Positions 1-7,535 of a DNA stretch of 9,065 nt are shown in pieces. The number at the start of each line of letters is the position of its first letter. Within the stretch, counting starts at the first letter, position 1. A model generated the notes under the pieces. It worked only from the letters and a program-made list of their open reading frames with translations. It had not been told where the DNA came from and made no database searches. The stretch is taken from contig JAVBMO010000036.1 of assembly GCA_031552355.1 (NCBI GenBank), forward strand, positions 1-9,065, read 5' to 3'. Source of the stretch: JAVBMO01 sp031552355 (lineage in GTDB: Bacteria > Bacteroidota > Bacteroidia > Bacteroidales > P3). The position numbers and the translations under genes are program-made.

Positions 1-1
1 T

Positions 2-1321
2 TGGGGTAATTCTCAATTGGCAAGTACAAGCAACCAAACCAGTCCTAAAGATTTGTGGTTCAATATCCCTTCAGCTAAAAAGGGAGCAAATTGCGAAGGC
101 ACAAATTTTGAGCCGGCTTTAGATGCTTTGATTTCCAGTGGTGCAGCTTCACTGTCAACAGTTCCTTATACCGGCATGGGAAATTGCTCGGGAACGGGAA
201 CCGGAAATAGCTCAAACAAATTAGCCAATTATCGAAAAATAGCTTCGGAAACAGAAGGTCTTAATAAAGAAAATTTCAAAGGTTATTTGAATTCCGGACG
301 CCCCATTGCGATAGGTGCCAAGTTAGGCGACCGCTTTATGAATTGGAGTGGCTCATCTGTTATCACTTCAGATACTTACAACAACCCCGGAATGCAACAT
401 GCTTATCACGCCATGGTGCTTGTAGGTTACGACGATAGTAAAAGCGCTTTTAAAGTACGAAATTCGTGGGGGCCTGCTTGGGGTGATAATGGAAGTATTT
501 GGGTTGGTTATGATTTCTTTTGTAGAAGTTTTTGTTTTGCGGCTTTTGTCGCACAAAATACGAATAGTAGTGTTTCCGTTGGAAGCGGTGGTATTACATC
601 AGACTTAAGCAGTGGGTATGATTTGTTGGCTTATTCGGCAGAAGATAATAAAATAACTAACGATCCTGATGGCTTTACAAGAAGCTTCTCTTATGATGTA
701 TTTAATTCAGGAAGTAATGTTATCTACCCGTCGCAAAATTGGTCTATTCTTTATATGTATTACAATGCAAAAAATGCCGAAGACTATAAAATTATTTTTG
801 AAGATTATTATACTAATACCATGGGAGATGGTGATGGCTATTATGATGTGGCCTCAGCTTTATCGGGCGGATGGTGGAATAACTATCCGGTAAATCCGGG
901 TAAGAAAGTGGGCGAGGAACAATATCCTGAAGGATTTGAAATCAAATATACAATGCCCGGAATTACAGGAGAATATTATTTGGTAGTAATGGCAGACGGA
1001 TACAATAAAATCAACGAAGCTAACGAAGATAATAACTTCTATTTCATAAGTGCTGCCAATGGAAAACCATTGCAATTTCAAGATGGTGAAGTACTCAACA
1101 GCAAACGTTTAGGACTTTCTGTTAAAGGTAAGCAACCAACCTCATTTAGTAATACTGAAACCCAAACATTGGTAAAACCCGGCAATTTGAATACATACAC
1201 ACCTGCGGAATTGCGTGCTATGTTGCTTCATGACAAGAAAACCGGTAAGTTGGATGCAAAAATCAAAGCCTTTAGGGCAAAAAGTGCAGGAGTACCTCAC
1301 ATGAAAAAAGTAAAAAAATAA
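2..1321 (+). CDS. C1 (papain-like) cysteine peptidase with CARDB-like domain, 5' end missing
   Basis: C-terminal 439 residues of a probable exported papain-family peptidase. The frame is open to the left edge, so the TTG at 17 is very unlikely to be the start. Two parts of the catalytic apparatus are visible. The His lies in a HAMVLVGYDD context (codon 407-409), and the Asn in RNSWGPAWGDNG (codon 461-463), the standard papain NSWG box. The stretch GANCEGTNFEPAL...VPYTG matches the papain region with GCNGG and YPYT. By papain spacing, the nucleophilic Cys and oxyanion Gln should lie just upstream of the window. From about 584 to 1060 a beta-rich domain ends in INEANEDNNFYF, typical of CARDB-like adhesion domains that often follow secreted peptidases. 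The protein ends in a Lys-rich tail, with no recognisable type IX secretion domain. The fold is clear; substrate and localisation are inferred. Confidence 0.87.
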   Translation, partial: WGNSQLASTSNQTSPKDLWFNIPSAKKGANCEGTNFEPALDALISSGAASLSTVPYTGMGNCSGTGTGNSSNKLANYRKIASETEGLNKENFKGYLNSGRPIAIGAKLGDRFMNWSGSSVITSDTYNNPGMQHAYHAMVLVGYDDSKSAFKVRNSWGPAWGDNGSIWVGYDFFCRSFCFAAFVAQNTNSSVSVGSGGITSDLSSGYDLLAYSAEDNKITNDPDGFTRSFSYDVFNSGSNVIYPSQNWSILYMYYNAKNAEDYKIIFEDYYTNTMGDGDGYYDVASALSGGWWNNYPVNPGKKVGEEQYPEGFEIKYTMPGITGEYYLVVMADGYNKINEANEDNNFYFISAANGKPLQFQDGEVLNSKRLGLSVKGKQPTSFSNTETQTLVKPGNLNTYTPAELRAMLLHDKKTGKLDAKIKAFRAKSAGVPHMKKVKK

Positions 1322-1337
1322 AAGCTTAGAAAATTTT

Positions 1338-1375
1338 AAAACCGGTTATGAATATAGTTTCATAACCGGTTTTTG
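1338..1375 (+). terminator. Intrinsic terminator after the peptidase gene
   Basis: A perfect 15-bp inverted repeat (1338-1352 and 1359-1373) with a 6-nt loop starts 16 nt after the peptidase stop codon. The stem contains ACCGGTTATG and closes in A/T pairs, so the plus-strand transcript ends in a U run. Because the left arm begins with A residues, it could also act on transcripts arriving from efp on the minus strand. Confidence 0.85.
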
Positions 1376-1400
1376 TTATAGTAGGATTCCTATTCATGAT

Positions 1401-1433
1401 AAAAGGTTTATTGAGATTTTCAATAAACCTTTT
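1401..1433 (-). terminator. Second hairpin in the convergent gap, likely efp terminator
   Basis: A perfect 14-bp inverted repeat (1401-1414 and 1420-1433) with a 5-nt loop. It lies 60 nt downstream of the efp stop on the minus strand, and its stem ends in four T residues on that strand. The U run after the stem is poor, so termination may be bidirectional or modest. It is the obvious candidate to end efp transcripts before they run into the peptidase gene. Confidence 0.6.
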
Positions 1434-1493
1434 AATTTCTAACGATTATAGATGCGATAAAATAAATCTTGTTATATTATTTTTTGTGAAAAA

Positions 1494-2057
1494 TTATTTC
1501 ACTCTTTCTGAATATTCGCCTGTTCTTGTATCGACTTTTATGCGTTCTCCTTGTTCTATAAACAAAGGGATACGTATTTTAGCACCGGTATCCACAGTGG
1601 CTTCCTTTGTAGCATTGGTGGCTGTGTTTCCTTTTACTCCGGGTTCCGTATAAACGATTTCCATTTCAACAAAAGGAGGAAGTTCACATTGTAAAGGAGT
1701 TTCTGTGTCTGCATGAATAATCATTTCCACATATTGTCCTTCTTTCAAAAATTGTGGTGCATTGATGATGTTTTCTTCAATGGAAATTTGTTCAAATGTT
1801 TCGGTGTGCATAAAATTGTAACCTGAATCATCTTTGTAAAGGAAAGTGTAAGGACGTCTTTCAACACGGGCTACGTCAATTTTTACCCCTGCAGGAAAAG
1901 TATGTTCCAAGGTCCTTCCTGTTTTTAAACTTTTCATTTTTGTTCTTACAAAAGCATTGCCTTTTCCGGGTTTTACATGCAAAAATTCTACTACCGAAAA
2001 TAAATCATTATTCATTTCAATGCACAAGCCATTTCTGATATCCGCTGTTGTTGCCAT
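1494..2057 (-). CDS. efp: Translation elongation factor P
   Basis: EF-P binds between the ribosomal P and E sites and relieves stalling at consecutive prolines. The product is 187 residues, against 188 in E. coli. The N-terminal KOW-like domain carries VKPGKGNAFVRTK. Lys32 at the tip of that loop corresponds to the residue that E. coli beta-lysylates (Lys34). Two OB-type domains follow. The C-terminal part has the conserved EPGVKGNTATNATKEATVDTGAKIRIPLFIEQGE block, ending in DTRTGEYSERVK. The ATG at 2055-2057 follows an A/T-only leader without Shine-Dalgarno sequence, as usual in Bacteroidota. No EpmA/EpmB-type modification gene lies in the window, so the modification state of Lys32 is unknown. 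Only weak one-mismatch TAnnTTTG matches occur upstream (2058-2168), so the promoter is not assigned. Confidence 0.97.
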   Translation of the reverse strand: MATTADIRNGLCIEMNNDLFSVVEFLHVKPGKGNAFVRTKMKSLKTGRTLEHTFPAGVKIDVARVERRPYTFLYKDDSGYNFMHTETFEQISIEENIINAPQFLKEGQYVEMIIHADTETPLQCELPPFVEMEIVYTEPGVKGNTATNATKEATVDTGAKIRIPLFIEQGERIKVDTRTGEYSERVK

Positions 2058-2168
2058 ATTTATTTTTATTTTAATTAATTATGCTATTTTGTTCTTTTAT
2101 GGTTTAAACTTATGTACCGAAAAATACTATTAAAAGAATACATGAAAATTCGAAGTATTTCTTTTATT

Positions 2169-2214
2169 CTAAATAAATCGAAATGTTGATATAAAATGGA
2201 TTCGATTTATTTAG
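2169..2214 (-). terminator. Perfect inverted repeat between tRNA-Leu(CAG) and efp, possible terminator
   Basis: A perfect 14-bp AT-rich inverted repeat (2169-2182 and 2201-2214) with an 18-nt loop begins 5 nt after the 3' end of tRNA-Leu(CAG). The position suggests a terminator or 3'-processing stem for the tRNA transcript. It lacks a following T run on either strand, and the loop is long for an intrinsic terminator. An operator for efp, about 110 bp upstream of its start, is an alternative. Confidence 0.45.
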
Positions 2215-2218
2215 ATAG

Positions 2219-2302
2219 TACCCGGAACAAGGTTCGAACTTGCACAGCTTTACAGCCGCCGGTCCCTGAAACCGGTGCGTCTACCAATTCCGCCATCCGG
2301 GC
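2219..2302 (-). tRNA. tRNA-Leu (anticodon CAG)
   Basis: An 84-nt class II tRNA that reads the CUG leucine codon. The acceptor arms GCCCGGA and TCCGGGT pair over 7 bp (G1-U72 wobble), followed by discriminator A73, which leucyl-tRNA synthetase requires. The D arm contains AATTGGTAGAC. The anticodon stem CCGGT/ACCGG encloses loop TTCAGGG, which gives CAG at positions 34-36. The long variable arm (CGGCTGTAAAGCTGTG region) and T arm GCAAG-TTCGAAC-CTTGT complete the cloverleaf. CCA is not encoded (the next bases are CTA), so it must be added enzymatically. It lies 43 nt downstream of a second tRNA-Leu. Confidence 0.96.
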
Positions 2303-2316
2303 AAAATAAAGAACAT

Positions 2317-2341
2317 AAAAAATCCCTGCAATTTGCAGGGA
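2317..2341 (-). terminator. Intrinsic terminator between the two tRNA-Leu genes
   Basis: On the minus strand, TCCCTGC pairs with GCAGGGA (2335-2341 with 2323-2329) around a 5-nt loop, followed directly by six T residues (2322-2317). The hairpin starts 4 nt after the 3' end of tRNA-Leu(GAG) and its T run stops 14 nt before the 5' end of tRNA-Leu(CAG). It has the canonical form of a Rho-independent terminator. Confidence 0.78.
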
Positions 2342-2345
2342 AGAG

Positions 2346-2429
2346 TGCCCAGAACAAGACTCGAACTTGCACGCCGTAACCGGCACCACCCCCTCAAAGT
2401 GGCGTGTCTACCAATTCCACCACCTGGGC
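2346..2429 (-). tRNA. tRNA-Leu (anticodon GAG)
   Basis: An 84-nt class II tRNA that reads CUC and CUU leucine codons. Acceptor GCCCAGG pairs with TCTGGGC (one G-U), followed by A73. The anticodon stem CCACT/GGTGG encloses TTGAGGG, giving GAG at positions 34-36. The long variable arm forms GCCG/CGGC around a short loop, and the T arm is GCAAG-TTCGAGT-CTTGT. No CCA is encoded. It is the promoter-proximal member of the pair; its D arm and T arm are close to those of the CAG isoacceptor, which suggests an old tandem duplication. Confidence 0.96.
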
Positions 2430-2441
2430 ATTTCAATAGTG

Positions 2442-2472
2442 CAAAGATACACAAATTTCAGGAACAATAAAA
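2442..2472 (-). promoter_or_regulatory. Bacteroidota-type promoter for the tRNA-Leu pair
   Basis: On the minus strand TATCTTTG (2449-2442) is a perfect match to the TAnnTTTG -7 element. A TTTT (2472-2469) lies 19 nt upstream where the -33 TTTG-like element is expected. Transcription would start about 5-8 nt before tRNA-Leu(GAG). The stretch 2430-2590 holds no gene that I can see. Confidence 0.72.
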
Positions 2473-2590
2473 GCCTTTGTTTATAATTGAAAAAAGGTAA
2501 AGTCAAAAAACCTAAGATGTGTTATCTAATTCTTTAGATTTTATATTATACGCTTTTGGTGCGCTACTTTTTGCAACAGTTTGTTCTAAA

Positions 2591-5158
2591 CTAAAATCCG
2601 AAAAGAACACTCATCCGAATTCCCCACGACAAAGCATTGGGATTATCCAAATAGGTAAGCCGTTTGATAAAATCGACCTGAATGATATCCAAAATATTAT
2701 AAATCCCGACAGAAACTTCGGCATAGGGCATTTTGTCGAAAAGGAATATGCTCTGGTTGCCATCTTTGTCTGTCGGAAATACCATCAAATTCGGATTGTT
2801 TTCCGGCAAATTTGAACTATTCAAATGCCCCCAAACCATTTTACCAATAATTACGCCACGGATTTTCAACCGGTTTATCAACGGAATGCGGTTAAACACG
2901 TAGCCCGAACCACGGTAAAAGATATGAAGATTTACATATTCGTCGGCAATAAATTCCATGAAATTCATCAAGTTGAAGCTATTGGTCAAAGAAAAGAAAC
3001 TTTGGTTTCCTTCGGGAATAAACAACAACGGATAAGGCACCGGATTCCATATTTTCCCTGCATTTGCCGAAACTTTCAACGAACCAAAGACAGGGAAATT
3101 TGTCAGTTTAGAAGCCGATAGTTCCAAGCGGTGAAAAGTGTAGTCGGCATTCAAAAAATCTTTGATTCCCAAAGCATAGTTTACCGAAAAAATGGGTTTT
3201 GTGTTTAAAATCTGCCGGCGTTCGTCGCCCATTTGGTAAAATTGGTCATTGGGCGAATATTGCAAGAAAAAGCCGAACTGTGAATTGGTAAATGACGAAC
3301 GCTCTTCCGTTGGTGTATTAAAATTCATTTCGCCCAAAGCCTGCTCCATTACATTATGAAACGAAGCTTTTAACAAGAAACCTTTGACAAATTCCTTTTC
3401 GTAATCAATTCCGAAATGCCTGTCGCGAGTCATTTTGGTTACCGGCGTACTGCGAAACGAAAACCAAAATTTGTCGTAACTGTTGTCGAACAGCAAATTC
3501 GTATTGCCCGGAATTTTATTGTCTTCCTGATAAGTAACCGAAAGATTGTTCAGTGGGTATTCCCGTGCGAAAAAGCGCCTTTTTTTGAAAGAATAAGTCG
3601 CACCCAACTGATATTTCAATTTTTCGTCGCCAAAACCATAGGCGATATAACTGTTCAGAAAAATCTGCGGATGGAACAAAGTGTTTGTCCTTGCGCCAAT
3701 CCGCGCACGAACGCCTTCTATTTCATTGTAGCTTACCAGCGAATTCCAACGGCCTATATCCACCATTCCAACGGGCACATAACCGGTAATTAAAGCCACA
3801 AAACCGTTCATCATCACTTTGTATTTCCAGCTTTTGTGCAATTCATCGTACATAATGTAGGTATTGCTTTCCAATTTGCGCAAAGGGCGCAAACGCAGGC
3901 TGTCCATCGCCATTTCATTTTCCTTTGAAGAAAATAACCAAAAATCATTCTTTTCTTTTTTTACGGCGGCGGTATCGAAAGTCGGCTGTTTATTGAAAAC
4001 ATAATCCTGATAGACTATGGAGCGCCGTGCATGCAGGGAGACAAAGTCTTCGGAAATGGCGCTCAAATCGGCAATGGCTTCGTCTTCCACCAAGCACCAG
4101 TTGCTATCTTTCCATTCAAACTCTTGTTTGATAAACATTTCATCCACCCAATTCATGCCGGAATGGGGCGGCAAACGCAATTCCACCCTTTTTACCGCCA
4201 GGCTGGCCGTATCCTTTACCAGAAAAAGTTTTCCGGAAAACCCGAAATCTATGGGGTTATGGGGAAAAAATGTCAATTGGATACAACTGTCGCCCCGATG
4301 AAAAACCGTATCATTGATAAAAAACTTGTAGTGCGTGGTGGCAAGGCTCGAAAAAGGGCTTACAAAAGGAATTCCAAAAATGGGGATGGTGGGTTCATAA
4401 ATATCCACATCACGGAAAGCTTGATTGACAACCGATTCAAGCCCATTCATATCTAGCATCCGGTGGATTTGCACACCTTTGTGCGCCAATAAATCTACAT
4501 TCTTTTTGTTCTTCTCCCTGTTGTAATAAACATTTCCAATGTTTTCGCTGATAAAAATCGGCAAAATCGGTTTTCCGTTCAAGTCCGACAAATCGACATA
4601 GCGAGCGGTAAATCCGAAAAGTTTCAGGAATTTATTGAAGATTCCGGCCGTATCGGAAAAATTGTTGACGGCTATTTGGGAAATTTCGTGCTGCTTATAT
4701 TGATAATACTCGTTTCTCGACAAACGGTTTTGATCTTTCTTTTGAATGGCGGCTTCCATCAGTTCAACGGCCGGATTTCCTTTTTTGGTATAGCGTTCCT
4801 TTTTTGAGGTAATGGTTACCATAGGCATATCGAAACCCAAGGCCAGCATTTGCACATCCCGTTCTTTCTTTTCGCCGGGTTTAACCGGAATTTTAACAGG
4901 CTGATACCCCAGGTAACTAATTTCTAAAGTATCTGTGGCGGACAAATCTACTGTTAAACGGAAGTTCCCCGTAATATCGGTAACACCACCCTTTTTTGCT
5001 TTTTTCAAAAAGACATTTGCGTAGCCCAAAGGCTCATTGGTTTGCGCATCTTTGATACGACCTTTTACTTCCGTATATTTTTGAGAAAAAAGTGTTACGG
5101 AAAACAGCAAACAAAAAAGAAACAGTATTACAAATTTCAGCCTGTTTTTCAGCTTCAT
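2591..5158 (-). CDS. DUF5686 outer-membrane protein with carboxypeptidase-like regulatory domain
   Basis: An 855-residue envelope protein, best matched to the Bacteroidota family that joins a CarboxypepD_reg-like domain to DUF5686. Residues 1-26 form a signal peptide: Lys-rich N-region, long hydrophobic core and likely cleavage near TLFSQ. Residues 30-105 form the Ig-like domain (VKGRIKDAQTNEPLGYANVFL...GVTDITGNFRL...LEISYLGYQP), the kind found at the N-terminus of TonB-dependent receptors. DUF5686 starts near KKGNPAVELMEAAIQKK (about 126-141). The C-terminal half has alternating aromatic, beta-rich strands and ends in LSWGIRMSVLFGF, a terminal Phe typical of barrel insertion signals. There is no TonB plug, so TonB-dependent uptake is not supported. 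I chose the ATG at 5158 over a TTG at 5188 because the latter falls in the T run of the purB terminator. Specific function is unknown. Confidence 0.88.
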   Translation of the reverse strand: MKLKNRLKFVILFLFCLLFSVTLFSQKYTEVKGRIKDAQTNEPLGYANVFLKKAKKGGVTDITGNFRLTVDLSATDTLEISYLGYQPVKIPVKPGEKKERDVQMLALGFDMPMVTITSKKERYTKKGNPAVELMEAAIQKKDQNRLSRNEYYQYKQHEISQIAVNNFSDTAGIFNKFLKLFGFTARYVDLSDLNGKPILPIFISENIGNVYYNREKNKKNVDLLAHKGVQIHRMLDMNGLESVVNQAFRDVDIYEPTIPIFGIPFVSPFSSLATTHYKFFINDTVFHRGDSCIQLTFFPHNPIDFGFSGKLFLVKDTASLAVKRVELRLPPHSGMNWVDEMFIKQEFEWKDSNWCLVEDEAIADLSAISEDFVSLHARRSIVYQDYVFNKQPTFDTAAVKKEKNDFWLFSSKENEMAMDSLRLRPLRKLESNTYIMYDELHKSWKYKVMMNGFVALITGYVPVGMVDIGRWNSLVSYNEIEGVRARIGARTNTLFHPQIFLNSYIAYGFGDEKLKYQLGATYSFKKRRFFAREYPLNNLSVTYQEDNKIPGNTNLLFDNSYDKFWFSFRSTPVTKMTRDRHFGIDYEKEFVKGFLLKASFHNVMEQALGEMNFNTPTEERSSFTNSQFGFFLQYSPNDQFYQMGDERRQILNTKPIFSVNYALGIKDFLNADYTFHRLELSASKLTNFPVFGSLKVSANAGKIWNPVPYPLLFIPEGNQSFFSLTNSFNLMNFMEFIADEYVNLHIFYRGSGYVFNRIPLINRLKIRGVIIGKMVWGHLNSSNLPENNPNLMVFPTDKDGNQSIFLFDKMPYAEVSVGIYNILDIIQVDFIKRLTYLDNPNALSWGIRMSVLFGF

Positions 5159-5186
5159 TTCTATTTCATTGAAAAGGAACTTTTTC

Positions 5187-5232
5187 AAAAAAAATAAAAG
5201 TCAGCCATTGCCCTGATGGCCAACTTTTATTT
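5187..5232 (-). terminator. Strong intrinsic terminator of purB
   Basis: On the minus strand, 10 nt after the purB stop, a 17-bp stem (5232-5216 with 5208-5192, two G-U pairs) with a 7-nt loop is followed by eight T residues (5194-5187, the first three inside the stem). It is the most canonical terminator in the window. It ends only 28 nt before the ATG of the downstream DUF5686 gene. Confidence 0.88.
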
Positions 5233-5242
5233 ATCTGTGTTT

Positions 5243-6592
5243 TTATTTTCCATAAACACCCACATAGTTTTCGGGTGTTATTTTTTTTATGCGTTCTTTG
5301 GTAGCGGCATCCACATCCAAAGTTTCAATGAAGTCGGCGATGGATTTGGCATCTATCTTGGCATTGGTTCTAGTTAATGCCTTCAAACTTTCGTAAGGAT
5401 TAGGGTAGCCCACGCTTCGCAAAATGGTTTGAATGGCTTCGGCCACCACAGCCCAGTTGTTTTCAAGGTCGGCATGCAAGGCTTCTTTGTTCAGCAAAAG
5501 TTTGCCCATTCCTTTTTCAATAGATTTCAACGCAATTAGCATGTGAGCAAGAGGAACACCGACATTTCTGGAAACGGTTGAATCCGTCAAGTCACGTTGC
5601 AGACGGGAAATAGGCAGTTTTGCCGACAAATGTTCCAAAATGGCATTGGCCAAACCTAAATTTCCTTCGGCATTTTCAAAATCTATAGGGTTTACTTTGT
5701 GCGGCATGGCCGAAGAACCCACTTCGCCCGCTTTGATTTGCTGCTTGAAATATTCCATTGAAATATAAGCCCACATATCTTTACAGAAATCCAGCAAAAT
5801 GGTGTTGATTCTTTTTAGGTTGTCGAAATAAGCGGCCAAGTTGTCGTAGTTTTCTATTTGGGTAGTGTATAAAGAACGGTCTATTTTTAAGGCATTTTTC
5901 AGAAAACTGTTCGAAAAATCGACCCAGTCTATTTCGGGATAAGCCACATGGTGCGCATTGAAATTGCCCGTAGCCCCCCCGAATTTTGCCGAAAACGGAA
6001 TGTTGGCAAAATAATTCATCTGCATTTGCAAACGATAAGCAAAAACTTTCATTTCTTTGCCCAAAAGCGTTGGCGAAGCCGGTTGTCCGTGTGTACGCGC
6101 CAACATGGCGATTTCTTTCCATTCTTCGGATTTTCCAGAAATCATTTGTTCAATTTTTTGCAAAAAAGGAACCAATACCTCTTCGTGACAATCCTTTAAG
6201 GAACAAGGCAAAGCCGTATTATTAATATCTTGCGAAGTAAGCCCGAAATGGACAAATTCTTTATAGTCGGAAAGCCCCAAAGTTTCGAATTTCGCTTTAA
6301 TGAAATACTCAACCGCCTTTACGTCGTGGTTGGTAATGCTTTCGGTCTTTTTAACTTCTTCAGCATCGGCTTCGGAAAAGTTCTCGTAAATTTCTCTCAG
6401 TTTTCTGAAACAGTCTTTGGAAACGTTTTTCAGCTGGGGAAGCGGAATTTCGCACAAAGCGATAAAATATTCTATTTCCACTTTTACGCGGTAACGGATA
6501 AGCGCATATTCGGAAAAATAGTTCGACAAAACTTCTGTCTGGCGTTGATAGCGGCCATCTACAGGCGAAATGGCCTTTAAAGAATAATTCAT
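5243..6592 (-). CDS. purB: Adenylosuccinate lyase
   Basis: A cytosolic fumarase/aspartase-superfamily enzyme that splits SAICAR to AICAR in purine synthesis, and adenylosuccinate to AMP, releasing fumarate. The product is 449 residues, against 456 in E. coli, and is of the E. coli subtype. It starts with MNYSLKAISPVDGRY. Motifs include TNHDVKAVEYF (His89), HFGLTSQDINN (115-125), ARTHGQPASP with the presumed acid His168, and GGATGNFNAHHVAYPE. The superfamily signature GSSAMPHKVNP (292-302) carries the catalytic loop serine, followed by RLQRDLTDSTVSRN. The ATG at 6590-6592 is supported by a TAnnTTTG promoter ending 43 nt upstream. It has its own promoter and terminator, so it is probably monocistronic despite being on the same strand as its neighbours. 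Confidence 0.98.
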   Translation of the reverse strand: MNYSLKAISPVDGRYQRQTEVLSNYFSEYALIRYRVKVEIEYFIALCEIPLPQLKNVSKDCFRKLREIYENFSEADAEEVKKTESITNHDVKAVEYFIKAKFETLGLSDYKEFVHFGLTSQDINNTALPCSLKDCHEEVLVPFLQKIEQMISGKSEEWKEIAMLARTHGQPASPTLLGKEMKVFAYRLQMQMNYFANIPFSAKFGGATGNFNAHHVAYPEIDWVDFSNSFLKNALKIDRSLYTTQIENYDNLAAYFDNLKRINTILLDFCKDMWAYISMEYFKQQIKAGEVGSSAMPHKVNPIDFENAEGNLGLANAILEHLSAKLPISRLQRDLTDSTVSRNVGVPLAHMLIALKSIEKGMGKLLLNKEALHADLENNWAVVAEAIQTILRSVGYPNPYESLKALTRTNAKIDAKSIADFIETLDVDAATKERIKKITPENYVGVYGK

Positions 6593-6635
6593 TTACTCTA
6601 TAATTTTAAACTTTTAATTCTTATTTTTCTTTTTG

Positions 6636-6666
6636 CAAATGTACTTATTTTTATAGACATCAGAAA
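6636..6666 (-). promoter_or_regulatory. purB promoter, Bacteroidota type
   Basis: TACATTTG on the minus strand (6643-6636) is a perfect TAnnTTTG -7 element. TTTC (6666-6663), one mismatch from TTTG, lies exactly 19 nt upstream. The predicted transcript starts near 6630 and gives a leader of roughly 35-40 nt. The promoter sits entirely in the 91-nt gap after the SDR gene. Confidence 0.72.
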
Positions 6667-6683
6667 GAGGGGAAATGAAGGCG

Positions 6684-7403
6684 TTAGCAATATCTTTCCC
6701 AAATCCATTTGGGTATCAACTGCCAGAAAAACACCACAAAATTCCAACGACAGGGAAGGTAAACAGCTCTTTTTTTGTGTTCAATGGCTTTGAAGATAAG
6801 CTTGCTTGCTTTGGAAAGTGAAATTGTAAGAGGGTAGGGGGCGCCTTTCAGGAAATCAGTATCAATGAAACCGGGCATTAAGGTAGTGAATTTGATTTTA
6901 AGTTTTTCGTGGTGTGCACGTTGTGCCAAACAATCCACATAATGACGCATATAACGTTTGGTTGCAGAGTAAGCCGGAGCTTGCCTTAGCGAACGTACAC
7001 TTGCCACCGAAGAAGTTACAACAATATGTCCGGCAATATTTTGAGTTTTGAAATAATTGTATCCCCAAACAATCACATTGGTAAAACCTTTTACATTGGT
7101 TTCTACGGTTTGCAGTTCTATGGCAGGGTCTAAAGTTTCGGCAAATTTGCCATAACCTGAGTTGATAAATAAAGTATCTATTCCATCCATTTCTGCAACC
7201 AGCTCCTGCAATTTTTCCGTTGCAGAGTTTTCGCAAATATCCATCGTTTTCAGGATAATGTTATTTGGATGTGTCTTTTTAATACCTTCGAGCAGGGCAG
7301 TGCGTCTTCCTGTAATACCGACAAGGCAATTTTTAGAAGCGTAGCGTTCTGCAATTTCTTTTCCGATTCCTGACGAAGCACCGATGATGATAATTTTTTT
7401 CAT
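6684..7403 (-). CDS. Short-chain dehydrogenase/reductase (SDR)
   Basis: A 239-residue classical SDR that uses NAD(H) or NADP(H); the substrate is unknown. The Rossmann glycine motif is GASSGIG at residues 8-14, directly after the first strand. TGRR at 31-34 follows the second strand; its paired Arg suggests NADPH preference (inference). INSGYG (80-85) replaces the usual NAG motif. Asn103, Ser131/132, Tyr145 and Lys149 (AYSATK) form the catalytic set, and PGFIDTDF is at 177-184. The tail (219-239) is rich in Trp and Phe and may contact membrane or lipid. The ATG at 7403 is preferred over a TTG at 7421, since that TTG is part of the probable -7 promoter element. Neighbours give no pathway hint. 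Confidence 0.93.
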   Translation of the reverse strand: MKKIIIIGASSGIGKEIAERYASKNCLVGITGRRTALLEGIKKTHPNNIILKTMDICENSATEKLQELVAEMDGIDTLFINSGYGKFAETLDPAIELQTVETNVKGFTNVIVWGYNYFKTQNIAGHIVVTSSVASVRSLRQAPAYSATKRYMRHYVDCLAQRAHHEKLKIKFTTLMPGFIDTDFLKGAPYPLTISLSKASKLIFKAIEHKKRAVYLPCRWNFVVFFWQLIPKWIWERYC

Positions 7404-7418
7404 TTCAAAATATTTTAG

Positions 7419-7426
7419 CAAATATA
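7419..7426 (-). promoter_or_regulatory. -7 element of the SDR gene promoter
   Basis: TATATTTG on the minus strand matches TAnnTTTG perfectly and ends 15 nt before the ATG at 7403. A clear -33 element is not visible. If used, the leader would be only about 8-10 nt, very short but plausible in a phylum that relies little on Shine-Dalgarno pairing. Confidence 0.5.
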
Positions 7427-7535
7427 GTAAAAATGTAAACTAGCTTTCTTTTAGATTTAAAAGATATTCAGATTATTTTTGGTTAAATTGTATTAAAAGT
7501 AAATGTATAAATGTGTTACATATAAAAAAATCTAT

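Noticed and set aside
17..19. TTG as start of the peptidase gene
   Set aside because: The frame stays open to the window edge and the peptidase fold needs its catalytic Cys, which must be encoded upstream; the gene is simply cut by the window.
2207..2389. Minus-strand 60-codon open frame across the tRNA region
   Set aside because: It consists almost wholly of tRNA-Leu sequence and its spacer; both tRNAs fold well, so coding is very unlikely.
2524..2539. Small palindrome downstream of the DUF5686 stop as terminator
   Set aside because: The stem is only 6 AT-only bp with no T run; too weak to call. No good terminator for this gene was found before the tRNA promoter.
2519..2815. Plus-strand open frame of 98 codons overlapping the end of the DUF5686 gene
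   Set aside because: It mostly overlaps, antisense, a well-supported long gene and its product shows no recognisable domain; other plus-strand frames in 2825-4456 and 5948-6580 were dismissed for the same reason.
2591..5158. TonB-dependent receptor
   Set aside because: The N-terminal carboxypeptidase-like domain and terminal Phe suggest it, but no TonB box or plug domain is visible and the middle matches DUF5686.
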